Shown one piece after another: positions 55,775 to 63,477 of a DNA stretch of 64,000 nt. The notes below the pieces were generated by a model that was not told where the DNA came from, did not search any database, and saw nothing but the letters and a program-made list of their open reading frames with translations. Source of the stretch: Endozoicomonas_A sp049275935 (lineage in GTDB: Bacteria > Pseudomonadota > Gammaproteobacteria > Pseudomonadales > Endozoicomonadaceae). Where the stretch lies: positions 6,200,001 to 6,264,000 of the forward strand of contig NZ_CP184830.1 in NCBI RefSeq assembly GCF_049275935.1, read 5' to 3'. The translations under genes were made by a program, and so were the position numbers. Numbering within the stretch: the stretch's first letter is position 1; each line of letters begins with the position of its first letter.

Positions 55775-56171
55775 TATTGAAAAAAGTATAACATCAAATT
55801 ATGGGGCAGCTTTCTCTTCACATGAGTACCTGTAGATTGAGAACCTTGAAAATTCATCGGATGAATAACGATCTTTGTATTTTATAAGCAGAGGAGTCAT
55901 TTTCTTTAACAACTTCATATCGGACTGCTGTCAGATATCAAGGTTCTGTTATTCCAGGTATATGAATCAAAACGGAGGGGTAGGGTCAGCTGGAAGGCTC
56001 TGTTATCCGCTCCTCCCGATGACATTAGCATTAATCTCAAGAATGTTAAACTTCATAACAAAATATTAAACAACGAACTCATATTAAATGGTCAGAGTCG
56101 AGGTTCACTGTTTCCCCCAAGCAGCAAATAATCAGCTGCTGGCAGCCTAATCACTTGCTAGACGTTATCAA
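55775..56171. other. Gene-free stretch before the ISAs1 element
   Basis: No supported gene. Short frames only. It is the original downstream flank of the minus-strand gene at 57428. Confidence 0.35.
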
Positions 56172-56181
56172 CGAGGGGAGT

Positions 56182-57443
56182 TAGGGAAAAATCATGAAAG
56201 CCCCCGAAGCCACTGGGCTCAATGGCTATAAGGATTTCTACCTATAGAGTAAAATACACATCCATTGTCTTATACAAAAAAGATTTGGATGTTCTGGAAA
56301 TGAATGCATTTGATTTAATGAATAGGCTATCTGTCATTTATGACGCACGTCAGCAATGGAAAGTAGATCATAAACTTGCTGATATTCTGCTCTTAACCAT
56401 CTGTGCTGTCATTGCAGGTTGTGAAGGCTGGGAAGAAATTGAAGACTTCGGCAATGAAAGACTGCAATGGTTAAAAAAGTATGGTGAATTTGGATACGGT
56501 ATTCCTTCACATCATACAATTTCCAGAGTAGTTGCTGCTATTAACCCAAAGCAATTCCAGAAATGCTTTATTGAGTGGATGCAAGCCTGTCACCAGACAA
56601 CCAATGGTGAGATCATTGCAATTGATGGAAAAACAGCAAGAGGCTCTTACGATAAAGGCAAGGACAAAGGTGCAATTCACATGGTGAGTGCATTTGCGAC
56701 TGCAAACGAATTGGTTCTTGGTCAAATTAAAATTAATGATAAAAGTAACGAGATTACCGCCATACCTGAATTGCTCGATCTCCTGGAAATCCGTGGCTGC
56801 CTCATCACTATAGACGCCATGGGGTGTCAGAGGGATATTGCCAAGAAAATCGTTGATAAAGGCGCTGATTATTTGTTAGCGGTAAAAGGCAACCAGGGTA
56901 AGCTTTATGAAGCATTTGAGAAACATTTCTCTGTTGAAAAAGTGAATCAATGGAATGGTGATACTTTCAGAATCGAAGAGAAAAGCCATGGTAGAATGGA
57001 AACACGCCTTCACATTGTAAGTGATACCTTTGATGAGTTCGTTAATTTTTCTTTTGATTGGAAAGGAATGAAAACACTCGGGATTATTTTCTCTGCAAGA
57101 ATGGAAGATAAAGTGTTCAATGCTGATGATATCAGTGTCCGTTATTATATCTCCTCTGCGAAGTTAACAGCAGAAGAATTTTCACATGCTGCAAGAGAGC
57201 ATTGGGCGATCGAAAATAAACTCCATTGGAAAATGGATGTTGCAATGCGAGAAGATGATTGTCGAATCAGAAGGGGCAATGCCGCTGAAATGCTCACAGG
57301 TTTTCGACATATGGCAGTGAATATGTTGAACAATACCAAAACCTTTAAAGCAGGCTTAAAGCGTAAACAGAAAAAGGCAGCCATGAACACACAATACCTG
57401 TCTGAAGTCCTTGCTGGGTGTGGGGTTTCATGATTTTTCCCTA
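56182..57443. mobile_element. ISAs1-family insertion sequence (1,262 bp)
   Basis: Ends are the inverted pair TAGGGAAAAATCATGAAA. A 10-bp direct repeat CGAGGGGAGT flanks it (56172-56181 and 57444-57453), the size expected for this family. One intact transposase gene fills the element. It sits at the 3' end of the minus-strand gene beyond 57444. Confidence 0.94.
56300..57433 (+). CDS. ISAs1-family transposase
   Basis: A DDE (IS4-superfamily-like) transposase, 377 residues from the ATG at 56300; the frame runs back to 56222. Catalytic residues: Asp in EIIAIDGKTARGS, Asp in ITIDAMGCQ, and Glu in HWAIENKLHWKMDVAMREDD. The N-terminal DVRQ-like domain (LADILLLTICAVIAGCEGWE) is typical. No frameshift. 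Confidence 0.95.
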   Translation: MNAFDLMNRLSVIYDARQQWKVDHKLADILLLTICAVIAGCEGWEEIEDFGNERLQWLKKYGEFGYGIPSHHTISRVVAAINPKQFQKCFIEWMQACHQTTNGEIIAIDGKTARGSYDKGKDKGAIHMVSAFATANELVLGQIKINDKSNEITAIPELLDLLEIRGCLITIDAMGCQRDIAKKIVDKGADYLLAVKGNQGKLYEAFEKHFSVEKVNQWNGDTFRIEEKSHGRMETRLHIVSDTFDEFVNFSFDWKGMKTLGIIFSARMEDKVFNADDISVRYYISSAKLTAEEFSHAAREHWAIENKLHWKMDVAMREDDCRIRRGNAAEMLTGFRHMAVNMLNNTKTFKAGLKRKQKKAAMNTQYLSEVLAGCGVS

Positions 57444-58369
57444 CGAGGGGAGTAAATATAGGTAGTACAAAAATGACGTGAACCAAAATCATTTCTCTTC
57501 GAAACATCTTCTTTTATAAAGTCTAATGGAATTTTACTTTCATCGAGGTTAGAGCTTGGCAGTCGTAATTTACCATTTGCAACCAAACATGACCTTACTG
57601 CTGAAAAATATTCATCAGAGTATTTCATAAATAAAAACAAAGGCCCTTCATCAACAATTTCTTTATATTTATTGAGACTACTAAGATATTCAGTTGCTCT
57701 TTTATCTCCCCATTGTAACAAAACATCTGGTTTAATACGTGCCCTTATATCTAAAGTATCTACACCGTAATGATTATAATGATCATTCTTATGACCACAG
57801 CCAAGCATTAAAGTAGAATGTTTATCTGGATTCAGTCCATTTAGAATTACAACACCATACTTTTCAAAGGTGCTATTAAGTTCTTCATGGCAAACTAATG
57901 TCATTGTATCTAGTCTTTTTCCATCAGAATGAAGCATAATAAAAAGATCTAATTCATCATAAGATTCTAGTGAGTTCTGAGACTTTATCCTATGAGCTTC
58001 ATCTCTGGCTGTTACTGTATTCCCTCCTGATGAATATGTATACAAAGGATTATCTGTATTATTCATTGCCATGAAAATCAGATTTGCAACTTTCAACATT
58101 AACTCCTGATCATCTTCATTGCCTATAACTACTCCTCTTTCAGATAGATTTTCTGGTGTAATACAAAGAGTTTTATTTTTTTCTCTAGCAAGTGAAAATA
58201 TTTCGTTAATCTTCCTGTCTTTCAGTGCTAATCCATAATCTGGTTCAGCCTTTTTATCAGGAATTACTTTTTCCTTGGGCTTCTCATCACACCCGTTTTT
58301 CAGTTTTTTATCAGATAGAGATTCATCTATTGTATTAATTGAAGATCGTTTTTTTCCTGAAATATCCAT
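57428..58369 (-). CDS. Hypothetical cytoplasmic protein, 3' end altered by an ISAs1 insertion
   Basis: Not recognised. The best start is the ATG at 58369 (MDISGKKRSSINTIDESLSD) with AAGGT upstream, giving 313 residues. No signal peptide. The N-terminus is Lys-rich with two basic clusters (KKRS, KKLK). LMLGCGHKND, later HYGVDTLDI and KPDVLLQWGD recall the SAM-binding motifs of class I methyltransferases, weakly. The last five codons come from the IS: without it the reading ends YIYSPR followed by TGA, so the insertion only adds REKS. The gene probably still makes a working product. Confidence 0.65.
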   Translation of the reverse strand: MDISGKKRSSINTIDESLSDKKLKNGCDEKPKEKVIPDKKAEPDYGLALKDRKINEIFSLAREKNKTLCITPENLSERGVVIGNEDDQELMLKVANLIFMAMNNTDNPLYTYSSGGNTVTARDEAHRIKSQNSLESYDELDLFIMLHSDGKRLDTMTLVCHEELNSTFEKYGVVILNGLNPDKHSTLMLGCGHKNDHYNHYGVDTLDIRARIKPDVLLQWGDKRATEYLSSLNKYKEIVDEGPLFLFMKYSDEYFSAVRSCLVANGKLRLPSSNLDESKIPLDFIKEDVSKRNDFGSRHFCTTYIYSPRREKS

Positions 58370-58734
58370 GTTTACCTTGTGTATTAATTTGACTGCGCCT
58401 GAGTATCCTGTAGAGAAGGTAATTGCAAAGAAAATATCCCCTTCCAGGTTCATACTGATACTTTATTGAGAGCGACCTCAGGTATTTTCCTTTCACAAAA
58501 ACCTGAAACACCACCATCTATTAAAATTCGAATCATTTATATCTTAACAGTATCATTTTTCATCTTTCTGTCCAGTTGTTCACCACTAGACAGATAAATC
58601 TTCTTGAGTTAACGGTTAACCGATCAATGACTCGACTTTAGTTCCTACGTCGTTCTAACTCGCAAATCCATTTACTCGTAGTGCCCCTGAGATTAACAGG
58701 AAGTAAATTGCCCCGGATAACCGTCTTTGTATGG
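58370..58734. other. Gene-free stretch
   Basis: No supported gene. Contains CTCAGGGGCACT in inverted form near 58680-58692, shared with 54456. Confidence 0.35.
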
Positions 58735-58950
58735 TTACTTGCATTGATGATCTGCCTTGAACTGGTGGTTATTTTCATAATCACAGACACATGTATCGTA
58801 ATTAAAGCTACCACCTGTATCCAGACAATTATATACTTCGTCTTCCGAGAAAAAGTATGGTGCAACTATTGAAATCAAAACACCCAGGATCAAAGCCAGT
58901 GCCAAGACACCGAACATGATTTTGAATACTAACCTGAAGTGGCGGTTCAT
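58735..58950 (-). CDS. Small membrane protein with a Cys-containing tail
   Basis: 71 residues. One membrane helix at about 7-32 (LVFKIMFGVLALALILGVLISIVAPYF), then a short tail with CLDTGGSFNYDTCVCDYE. The tail pattern occurs in other small bacterial membrane proteins. The ribosome site is weak. It reads on the minus strand, starting 25-30 bp from an attC-like hairpin. Confidence 0.6.
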   Translation of the reverse strand: MNRHFRLVFKIMFGVLALALILGVLISIVAPYFFSEDEVYNCLDTGGSFNYDTCVCDYENNHQFKADHQCK

Positions 58951-58975
58951 ATTGATTGCTCTCGTTTCCTATGGC

Positions 58976-59027
58976 ACATAACTTCTTGCTTAACGAGCTT
59001 ATCTCGTTCACTTGCCTGTTATGCGGC
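58976..59027. other. attC-like hairpin 2
   Basis: ACATAAC and GTTATGC form the outer boxes, AACGAG and CTCGTT the inner stem, with a 5-base loop. The order of outer and inner boxes matches an integron attC site, about 50 bp long. It is followed by GGCGGTTA, the same 8 bases that follow the site at 62197. Confidence 0.4.
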
Positions 59028-59098
59028 GGTTACCCAGGAACCCTGGACAGAATGATCTTTAAGGCTTCTTTGATTTCCGCATTGTCAGCTTTCAACAC

Positions 59099-59261
59099 TA
59101 AGTACTCAACCATACGAAATCATATTTTCTGACTTATTGTTCAGGCACTCTGACTGCGTTGCAATTCTGGTCACATAGCTTGCTATGTTCCCGTCGTCGC
59201 GTCTTGCAGAGCACCTGCCAAATAAGCCAGAAATATTCGATTCCGTATGGCTGAGTACTTA
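59099..59261. repeat. MITE-like palindromic repeat, copy 4
   Basis: 163 bp, nearly the same as copy 3: TAAGTACTCAACCATACGA at the left, inverted at the right, core GCTATGTTCCCGTCGTCGCG. Inserted in the same gene-free stretch as the recombinase fragment that follows. Confidence 0.92.
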
Positions 59262-59403
59262 CACTGTCTGCTTTCAGTGCAGCAATCTCTCTTTCTTGAC
59301 AGTCAAAACGTTTCTCTTGCTGATCGAACCTTTGGTGTATTTCACCACGAGTTTTACTGGCGAAGCTGACAATACCCGTGGGTGTCTCGAATATAGTTAG
59401 CAG

Positions 59404-59738
59404 ATGGCAACCTTCTTTGATCGTTGTCCTGACAGACTCAGCCCTGAGGATTTAAAAACCTGTTTTGCCGCCCTGGTGGAAAGCCATTGGAGCACGGTCA
59501 AAACCGATCGTAATGGCCTGCAGTTTTTCTGGAAACATGTTCTGGGCAAACACTGGGACTTTGTTGAAATCATCAAACCACCGACCGTCAAGCGACTGCC
59601 TGTTATCCTGACGCCTGCAGAGGTAGAACGACTGCTCAATACTGCACGGAAACTTCGCTATTACACCATTCTGTTGACACAGGAGAAGACTTCCCAGATC
59701 CGACATATCCAAGACTTCCGTAATGCAGTGGTCTAGAG
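59404..59738 (+). pseudogene. Tyrosine-recombinase fragment, copy A
   Basis: Covers residues 41 onward of the copy at 60688, lacking its N-terminus and promoter. It has the SAM-like N-terminal domain of a phage-type integrase and stops where the catalytic domain should begin (YYTILLT then unrelated codons). Relative to copy B one codon is deleted (ESHWSTV) and the W near the end is a TAG. Confidence 0.85.
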
Positions 59739-59901
59739 ACACTCATCCTGAATAAATAGCGTTCAGAAAAAACGTTTTGATTCAAGGTCCGCCAGAAAAG
59801 TAAACTTCAGTAGACCTTCCTTACCAGAATTCAACCCGGGCTTGTGCAACAACAGGATAAGATTGCGGCTGAGCGCAATCTATCCTTATTCGTTATGTGC
59901 G
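59405..59901. repeat. Truncated recombinase repeat unit A
   Basis: About 497 bp almost identical to 60809-61305. Both end in the same palindromic tail: GGATAAGATTGCG, a short loop, CGCAATCTATCC, then TTCGTTAT. The tail resembles an attC site. Confidence 0.85.
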
Positions 59902-59908
59902 TGGCCGA

Positions 59909-60166
59909 TTAATGCCTTTGAGAGGAAGGCTGAATTGTTACGCTAAGAAGATACAGAGTATCTTTGCTGAAGTCTTGCTCATTGGGCCATTCTATAGAAC
60001 CAAATGAAACTCTTACCTGCTTAAAGTAATTAATATCTTTAAGTTCTACAAAAATACCTTTTTCCAAGTATGGAGAAACGTCAAACTCTTTGACTTCATC
60101 ATTCTCAAACTCAATATGGAGTTTGTAATTCTCTAAAGCTTGTACTGATTTCACCGCAGGATTCAT
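59909..60166 (-). CDS. DUF2442-family protein
   Basis: 85 residues, a small soluble protein of the DUF2442 type (YKLHIEFENDEVKEFDVSPYLEKG, then VSFGSIEWPNEQDFSKDTLY). It follows a DUF4160 gene, a pairing seen widely in bacterial islands and cassettes and sometimes suspected to be toxin-antitoxin-like. The last residues (SSQRH) are atypical. Here the partner is frameshifted. Confidence 0.8.
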   Translation of the reverse strand: MNPAVKSVQALENYKLHIEFENDEVKEFDVSPYLEKGIFVELKDINYFKQVRVSFGSIEWPNEQDFSKDTLYLLSVTIQPSSQRH

Positions 60167-60174
60167 ATTTACAC

Positions 60175-60445
60175 CTATTTTAAGGGATCAATTTTGAATA
60201 CTGAGTCTCCATTTATTGCTAAATCCCAGTTAGCCATGAGACTTTCTTTATGAATTTCTATCCAGGCATCAACAAGTTTTTGCTTGTTCTTAGGGAGATT
60301 TCCTTCAAGTATTTTGCCTGTAGGAATTTCGATAATTGCCTCAAAATTCATGATAAAAAACATGAATGTGAGGCATATTGTGTTTCTGATTATCGAAGTA
60401 ATACATTCGAACAATCAGACCATAAAACATTGATATAGTAGGCAT
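60175..60445 (-). pseudogene. DUF4160-family gene with a frameshift
   Basis: From the ATG at 60445 the minus strand reads MPTISMFYGLIVRMYYFDNQ and KHNMPHIHVFYHEF, the standard DUF4160 opening with its PHIH motif, and then meets a TGA. One base later the other frame continues EAIIEIPTGKILEGNLPKN to the stop at 60175. The break is at a run of four T (A on the plus strand, about 60343-60346), where three would keep the frame. Either a true inactivation or a sequencing error in a homopolymer. Confidence 0.85.
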
Positions 60446-60521
60446 TTATTAATCCTGAGTTCAATAGCTCAACTGATTATAACCCACTGAAATATTTTGA
60501 TCAGCTATAGGTTTACCAGAA

Positions 60522-60575
60522 GCACATAACGCTAAAATCAGGGGCTGTGCCGCTGGCGCCGATGGATGCTCTTGT
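60522..60575. other. attC-like half site
   Basis: GCACATAACGC followed by CAGGGGCTGTGCCGC and GGCGCCGATGG. It resembles the left half of an attC site and parallels the inverted site at 63405-63441. No matching right half was found next to the recombinase unit. Confidence 0.3.
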
Positions 60576-60582
60576 TGAACCA

Positions 60583-61305
60583 AGCCGCTAACGCGGCAAA
60601 AAAATACCGTTCATCCCAGCCACCCCAACATTGCCAATACTTCCTGATATCCGCACCACTCCGGCGAGGCTTATATAAGGAAGCAACATGGAACGTTCTG
60701 AGCAAATCCGGTTTGACAAACTGTATCAAAAACACATCACCACCCTGAAGCTTCAGGGCAAAAGAAAATCAACCATTGATCTATACAGCAGGCCAATTCG
60801 GCGGCTGGCAACCTTCTTTGATCGTTGTCCTGACAGACTCAGCCCTGAGGATTTAAAAACCTGTTTTGCCGCCCTGGTGGAAAGCCATTCATGGAGCACG
60901 GTCAAAACCGATCGTAATGGCCTGCAGTTTTTCTGGAAACATGTTCTGGGCAAACACTGGGACTTTGTTGAAATCATCAAACCACCGACCGTCAAGCGAC
61001 TGCCTGTTATCCTGACGCCTGCAGAGGTAGAACGACTGCTCAACACTGCACGGAAACTGCCCGATTACACCATTCTGTTGACACAGGAGAAGACTTCCCA
61101 GATCCGACATATCCAAGACTACCGTAATGCAGTGGTCTGGAGACACTCATCCTGAATAAATAGCGTTCAGAAAAAACGTTTTGATTCAAGGTCCGCCAGA
61201 AAAGTAAACTTCAGTAGACCTTCCTTACCAGAATTCAACCCGGGCTTGTGCAACAACAGGATAAGATTGCGGCTGGGCACAATCTATCCTTATTCGTTAT
61301 CTGCG
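60583..61305. repeat. Truncated recombinase repeat unit B (longest copy)
   Basis: Starts AGCCGCTAACGCGGC, a small palindrome shared with unit C at 63032, and ends in the palindromic GTTAT tail shared with unit A. About 720 bp. Probably a defective mobile unit or the scar of a larger integrase-carrying element. Confidence 0.85.
60688..61155 (+). CDS. Truncated tyrosine recombinase, copy B
   Basis: 155 residues with the intact N-terminus MERSEQIRFDKLYQKHITT, the SAM-like DNA-binding domain (STIDLYSRPIRRLATFFDR, LKTCFAALVESHSWSTVK) and the linker LPVILTPAEVERLL. After YTILLT the sequence is unrelated (QEKTSQIRHIQD), so the whole catalytic domain with its Arg/His/Tyr residues is absent. An upstream AAGGAAGC serves as ribosome site. 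It cannot recombine DNA by itself. Confidence 0.8.
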   Translation: MERSEQIRFDKLYQKHITTLKLQGKRKSTIDLYSRPIRRLATFFDRCPDRLSPEDLKTCFAALVESHSWSTVKTDRNGLQFFWKHVLGKHWDFVEIIKPPTVKRLPVILTPAEVERLLNTARKLPDYTILLTQEKTSQIRHIQDYRNAVVWRHSS

Positions 61306-61407
61306 TTAACCAGTTAGGAAGTACTTTGCTTTAGAATCGCTTCTTTTCCAACATGCTTGCTTGTCGTTCATTGTTCTTTGTGAAGATTACCGTTTTTTTA
61401 TTACTCT

Positions 61408-61683
61408 CTATTCAGCAAGGTAGTCTATTAGACACCCGATGTTGTAGCCAATTGTTCCAAGAGTTACAGGAGTGTAGAGAAAACCAATATTTATTCCTCT
61501 ATGTTGTTCATCGAGCCCGTCTGTAGCAAGATAACAGTGACAAAATATGCCAGTATAGAGTCCCCAAATTGATAGGGTTTTCGCCCAACTTATTGTCTGC
61601 TCCTCATCTTGAAACTGTACAGCGAAACTGTCTGTAGCAGTCGATAAGCTGGCAAGTAAAGCAAATACCCGAGCGGTTTTCAT
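61408..61683 (-). CDS. Small secreted or membrane hypothetical protein
   Basis: 91 residues from the ATG at 61683 with a signal peptide (MKTARVFALLASLSTATDSFA), then two hydrophobic segments (LSIWGLYTGIFCHCYLA, VTLGTIGYNIGCLIDYL). No known family. It resembles in style the Gly-rich small membrane proteins at 49955 and 63478. Confidence 0.55.
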   Translation of the reverse strand: MKTARVFALLASLSTATDSFAVQFQDEEQTISWAKTLSIWGLYTGIFCHCYLATDGLDEQHRGINIGFLYTPVTLGTIGYNIGCLIDYLAE

Positions 61684-62259
61684 AAGCTTATCTACTACGA
61701 ATTGAACTCTGAGTTTAGGCATAAGATAAACGAAGCTATCACTTCATGCCAATACTTACACTCTGAGTACGTGAATACTACCAGCAGATCCCGCTACTTA
61801 TACGATCTAGGGTCGTGTAAGTTGGCAAGGAAAAAATATTCCCCTTTAGTACCAGAGCTTGTAAAGGTATATAACTGATTACATAAATTCATAGCTAAAA
61901 ATGTTTGCGAGAGTATAAAAAAAGCAGAACTAAATCCCTTGGCACCCCTGACTTCCACTGTCGTTTACTTGTTCAAGATATAAACATGATCGATGCTGTT
62001 CGCAAACTTCGCCTTTGAAATTCGTTTAATATAATACTTAAAGGAATATTCAGTTCACTGTCTGCCTGAGCCTACACAGTTAGTAAAAATTAACATTTAC
62101 ACGTCTCAAGGCGTGTAAAGTGTTAGAGCTGTGGAATACTACAACCACTTCAACATTATTTCAGGAGTAGCGAATATGGGCGCAATCTGTCCTTATTCGT
62201 TATGCGGCGGTTATTCTGAACGAGAATTACTTTATAACTAATATGGCAGCTATTTAAGT
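61684..62259. other. Gene-free stretch with an attC-like right half
   Basis: No gene. Near the right end (62179-62212) GGGCGCAATCTGTCC is followed by TTATTCGTTATGCGGC and GGTTA, the same tail as in the recombinase units and in the hairpin at 58976. The next gene starts 60 bp later. Confidence 0.4.
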
Positions 62260-62307
62260 ATGAACTATATTAAAACCTACTTCTTGTTATGGCGTTTTCA
62301 AAACGAA

Positions 62308-63033
62308 ATGAAATATTTTAGGCTTTGCACATTAACCTTACTGCTTTTTATTGTACTAAAACCTGAAGCAGCATTTGAAAGAATAATCATTAAATCTGAC
62401 AAAATACCAGTACTTGAAATCACAGCCAAATATAATCATCAAGCATCTAGGACTAGAAATATAGTCCCCGATAAAATTATTGTCAGATCATTACTATCAG
62501 ATACAGTAAGGGGCAGGCTGGGGACACATTCCTTCTTTACAGCTCTAGAGAATTTTTCGCGTTCTTTGTACAGGACAGGAATTATGAGTATGACTGCTGA
62601 ACGCGAATATTCTAAGAATTTTACTTTATCATTCGCTAACGCACCTAGTTTATTGTTAAGAACGCCAGCTATTGACATGATGGATTGGCAAGTGGTTTTT
62701 TCTCATCTAAATCAAGACAACCTGCTTTATCAATCTGGCTGTCAAATCCCAGGAGTTCATCCACTTATATTATTTTTCTCGAGTGATTTTTTGAATTATC
62801 TTGATCAGAATATTTTGACAGGGCTCGCAGGCAGCCAAGCAATACAAATTCCTTTATTACAATTAACTGCTAATACTGAGAACTATTTAACAGATGATTT
62901 GGTATTTACAGAATCTGCTAATGAAACAGACTTGATTATTAATATATACCCACAAGGCGAGAATCAAGTGTCTCCTCCAGAAGGGTATACAATGAAACGA
63001 TTTTTTGAGGGCAGCTTAAAACATTACCAATAG
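62308..63033 (+). CDS. Secreted hypothetical protein, C-terminus possibly cut
   Basis: 241 residues from the ATG at 62308 (MKYFRLCTLTLLLFIVLKPEAAFE signal peptide); an ATG at 62260 adds 16 residues before the signal. The rest is a mixed domain (DKIIVRSLLSDTVRGRLGTH, QSGCQIPGVHPLILFFSSDF) with no known motif. Its TAG stop spans the junction with recombinase unit C, so the original protein may have been longer. Confidence 0.6.
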   Translation: MKYFRLCTLTLLLFIVLKPEAAFERIIIKSDKIPVLEITAKYNHQASRTRNIVPDKIIVRSLLSDTVRGRLGTHSFFTALENFSRSLYRTGIMSMTAEREYSKNFTLSFANAPSLLLRTPAIDMMDWQVVFSHLNQDNLLYQSGCQIPGVHPLILFFSSDFLNYLDQNILTGLAGSQAIQIPLLQLTANTENYLTDDLVFTESANETDLIINIYPQGENQVSPPEGYTMKRFFEGSLKHYQ

Positions 63034-63401
63034 CCGCTAACGCGGCAAAAAAATACCGTTCATCCCAGCCACCCCAACATTGCCAATACTTCCTGATATC
63101 CGTACCACTCCGGCGCGGCTTATATAAGGAAGCAGCATGGAACGTTCTGAGCAAATCCGGTTTGACAAACTGTATCAAAAACACATCACCACCCTGAAGC
63201 TTCAGGGCAAAAGAAAATCAACCATTGATCTATACAGCAGGCCAATTCGGCGGCTGGCAACCTTCTTTGATCGTTGTCCTGACAGACTCAGCCCTGAGGA
63301 TTTAAAAACCTATTTTGCCGCCCTGGTGGAAAGCCACTCCTGGAGCACAGTCAAAACCGATCGTAATGGCCTGCAGTTTTTCTGGAAACATGTTCTGGGC
63401 A
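63032..63401. repeat. Truncated recombinase repeat unit C
   Basis: About 370 bp matching the left half of unit B from AGCCGCTAACGCGGC to TTCTGGGCA, where it changes abruptly into an attC-like sequence. Confidence 0.88.
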
Positions 63402-63469
63402 TGCGCCGTAGGCGCAGTCCCCTGGAAATTTTTGTTATGCCTATACTTCGATATATTTTCGAAGGTTGA
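63137..63469 (+). pseudogene. Tyrosine-recombinase fragment, copy C
   Basis: The first 93 residues match copy B (with Y in place of C in LKTYFAAL), then after WKHVLG the frame runs into unrelated sequence for 18 residues and stops. It lacks even the end of the N-terminal domain. Confidence 0.85.
63402..63441 (+). other. attC-like hairpin at the junction
   Basis: GCGCC and GGCGC form a short stem followed by AGTCCCCTGG and a GTTATGCC end. A gene begins 37 bp later, as in an integron cassette. Confidence 0.35.
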
Positions 63470-63477
63470 AAGTTGGT

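Noticed and set aside
60538..60735. 65-codon minus-strand frame opposite the recombinase unit (also at 62939-63184)
   Set aside because: It is repeated only because the recombinase unit is repeated, lies antisense to its start, and lacks a ribosome site.
60688..61155. Copy B as a functional integrase
   Set aside because: The catalytic domain is completely absent after residue 130 or so, and the tail is unrelated sequence.
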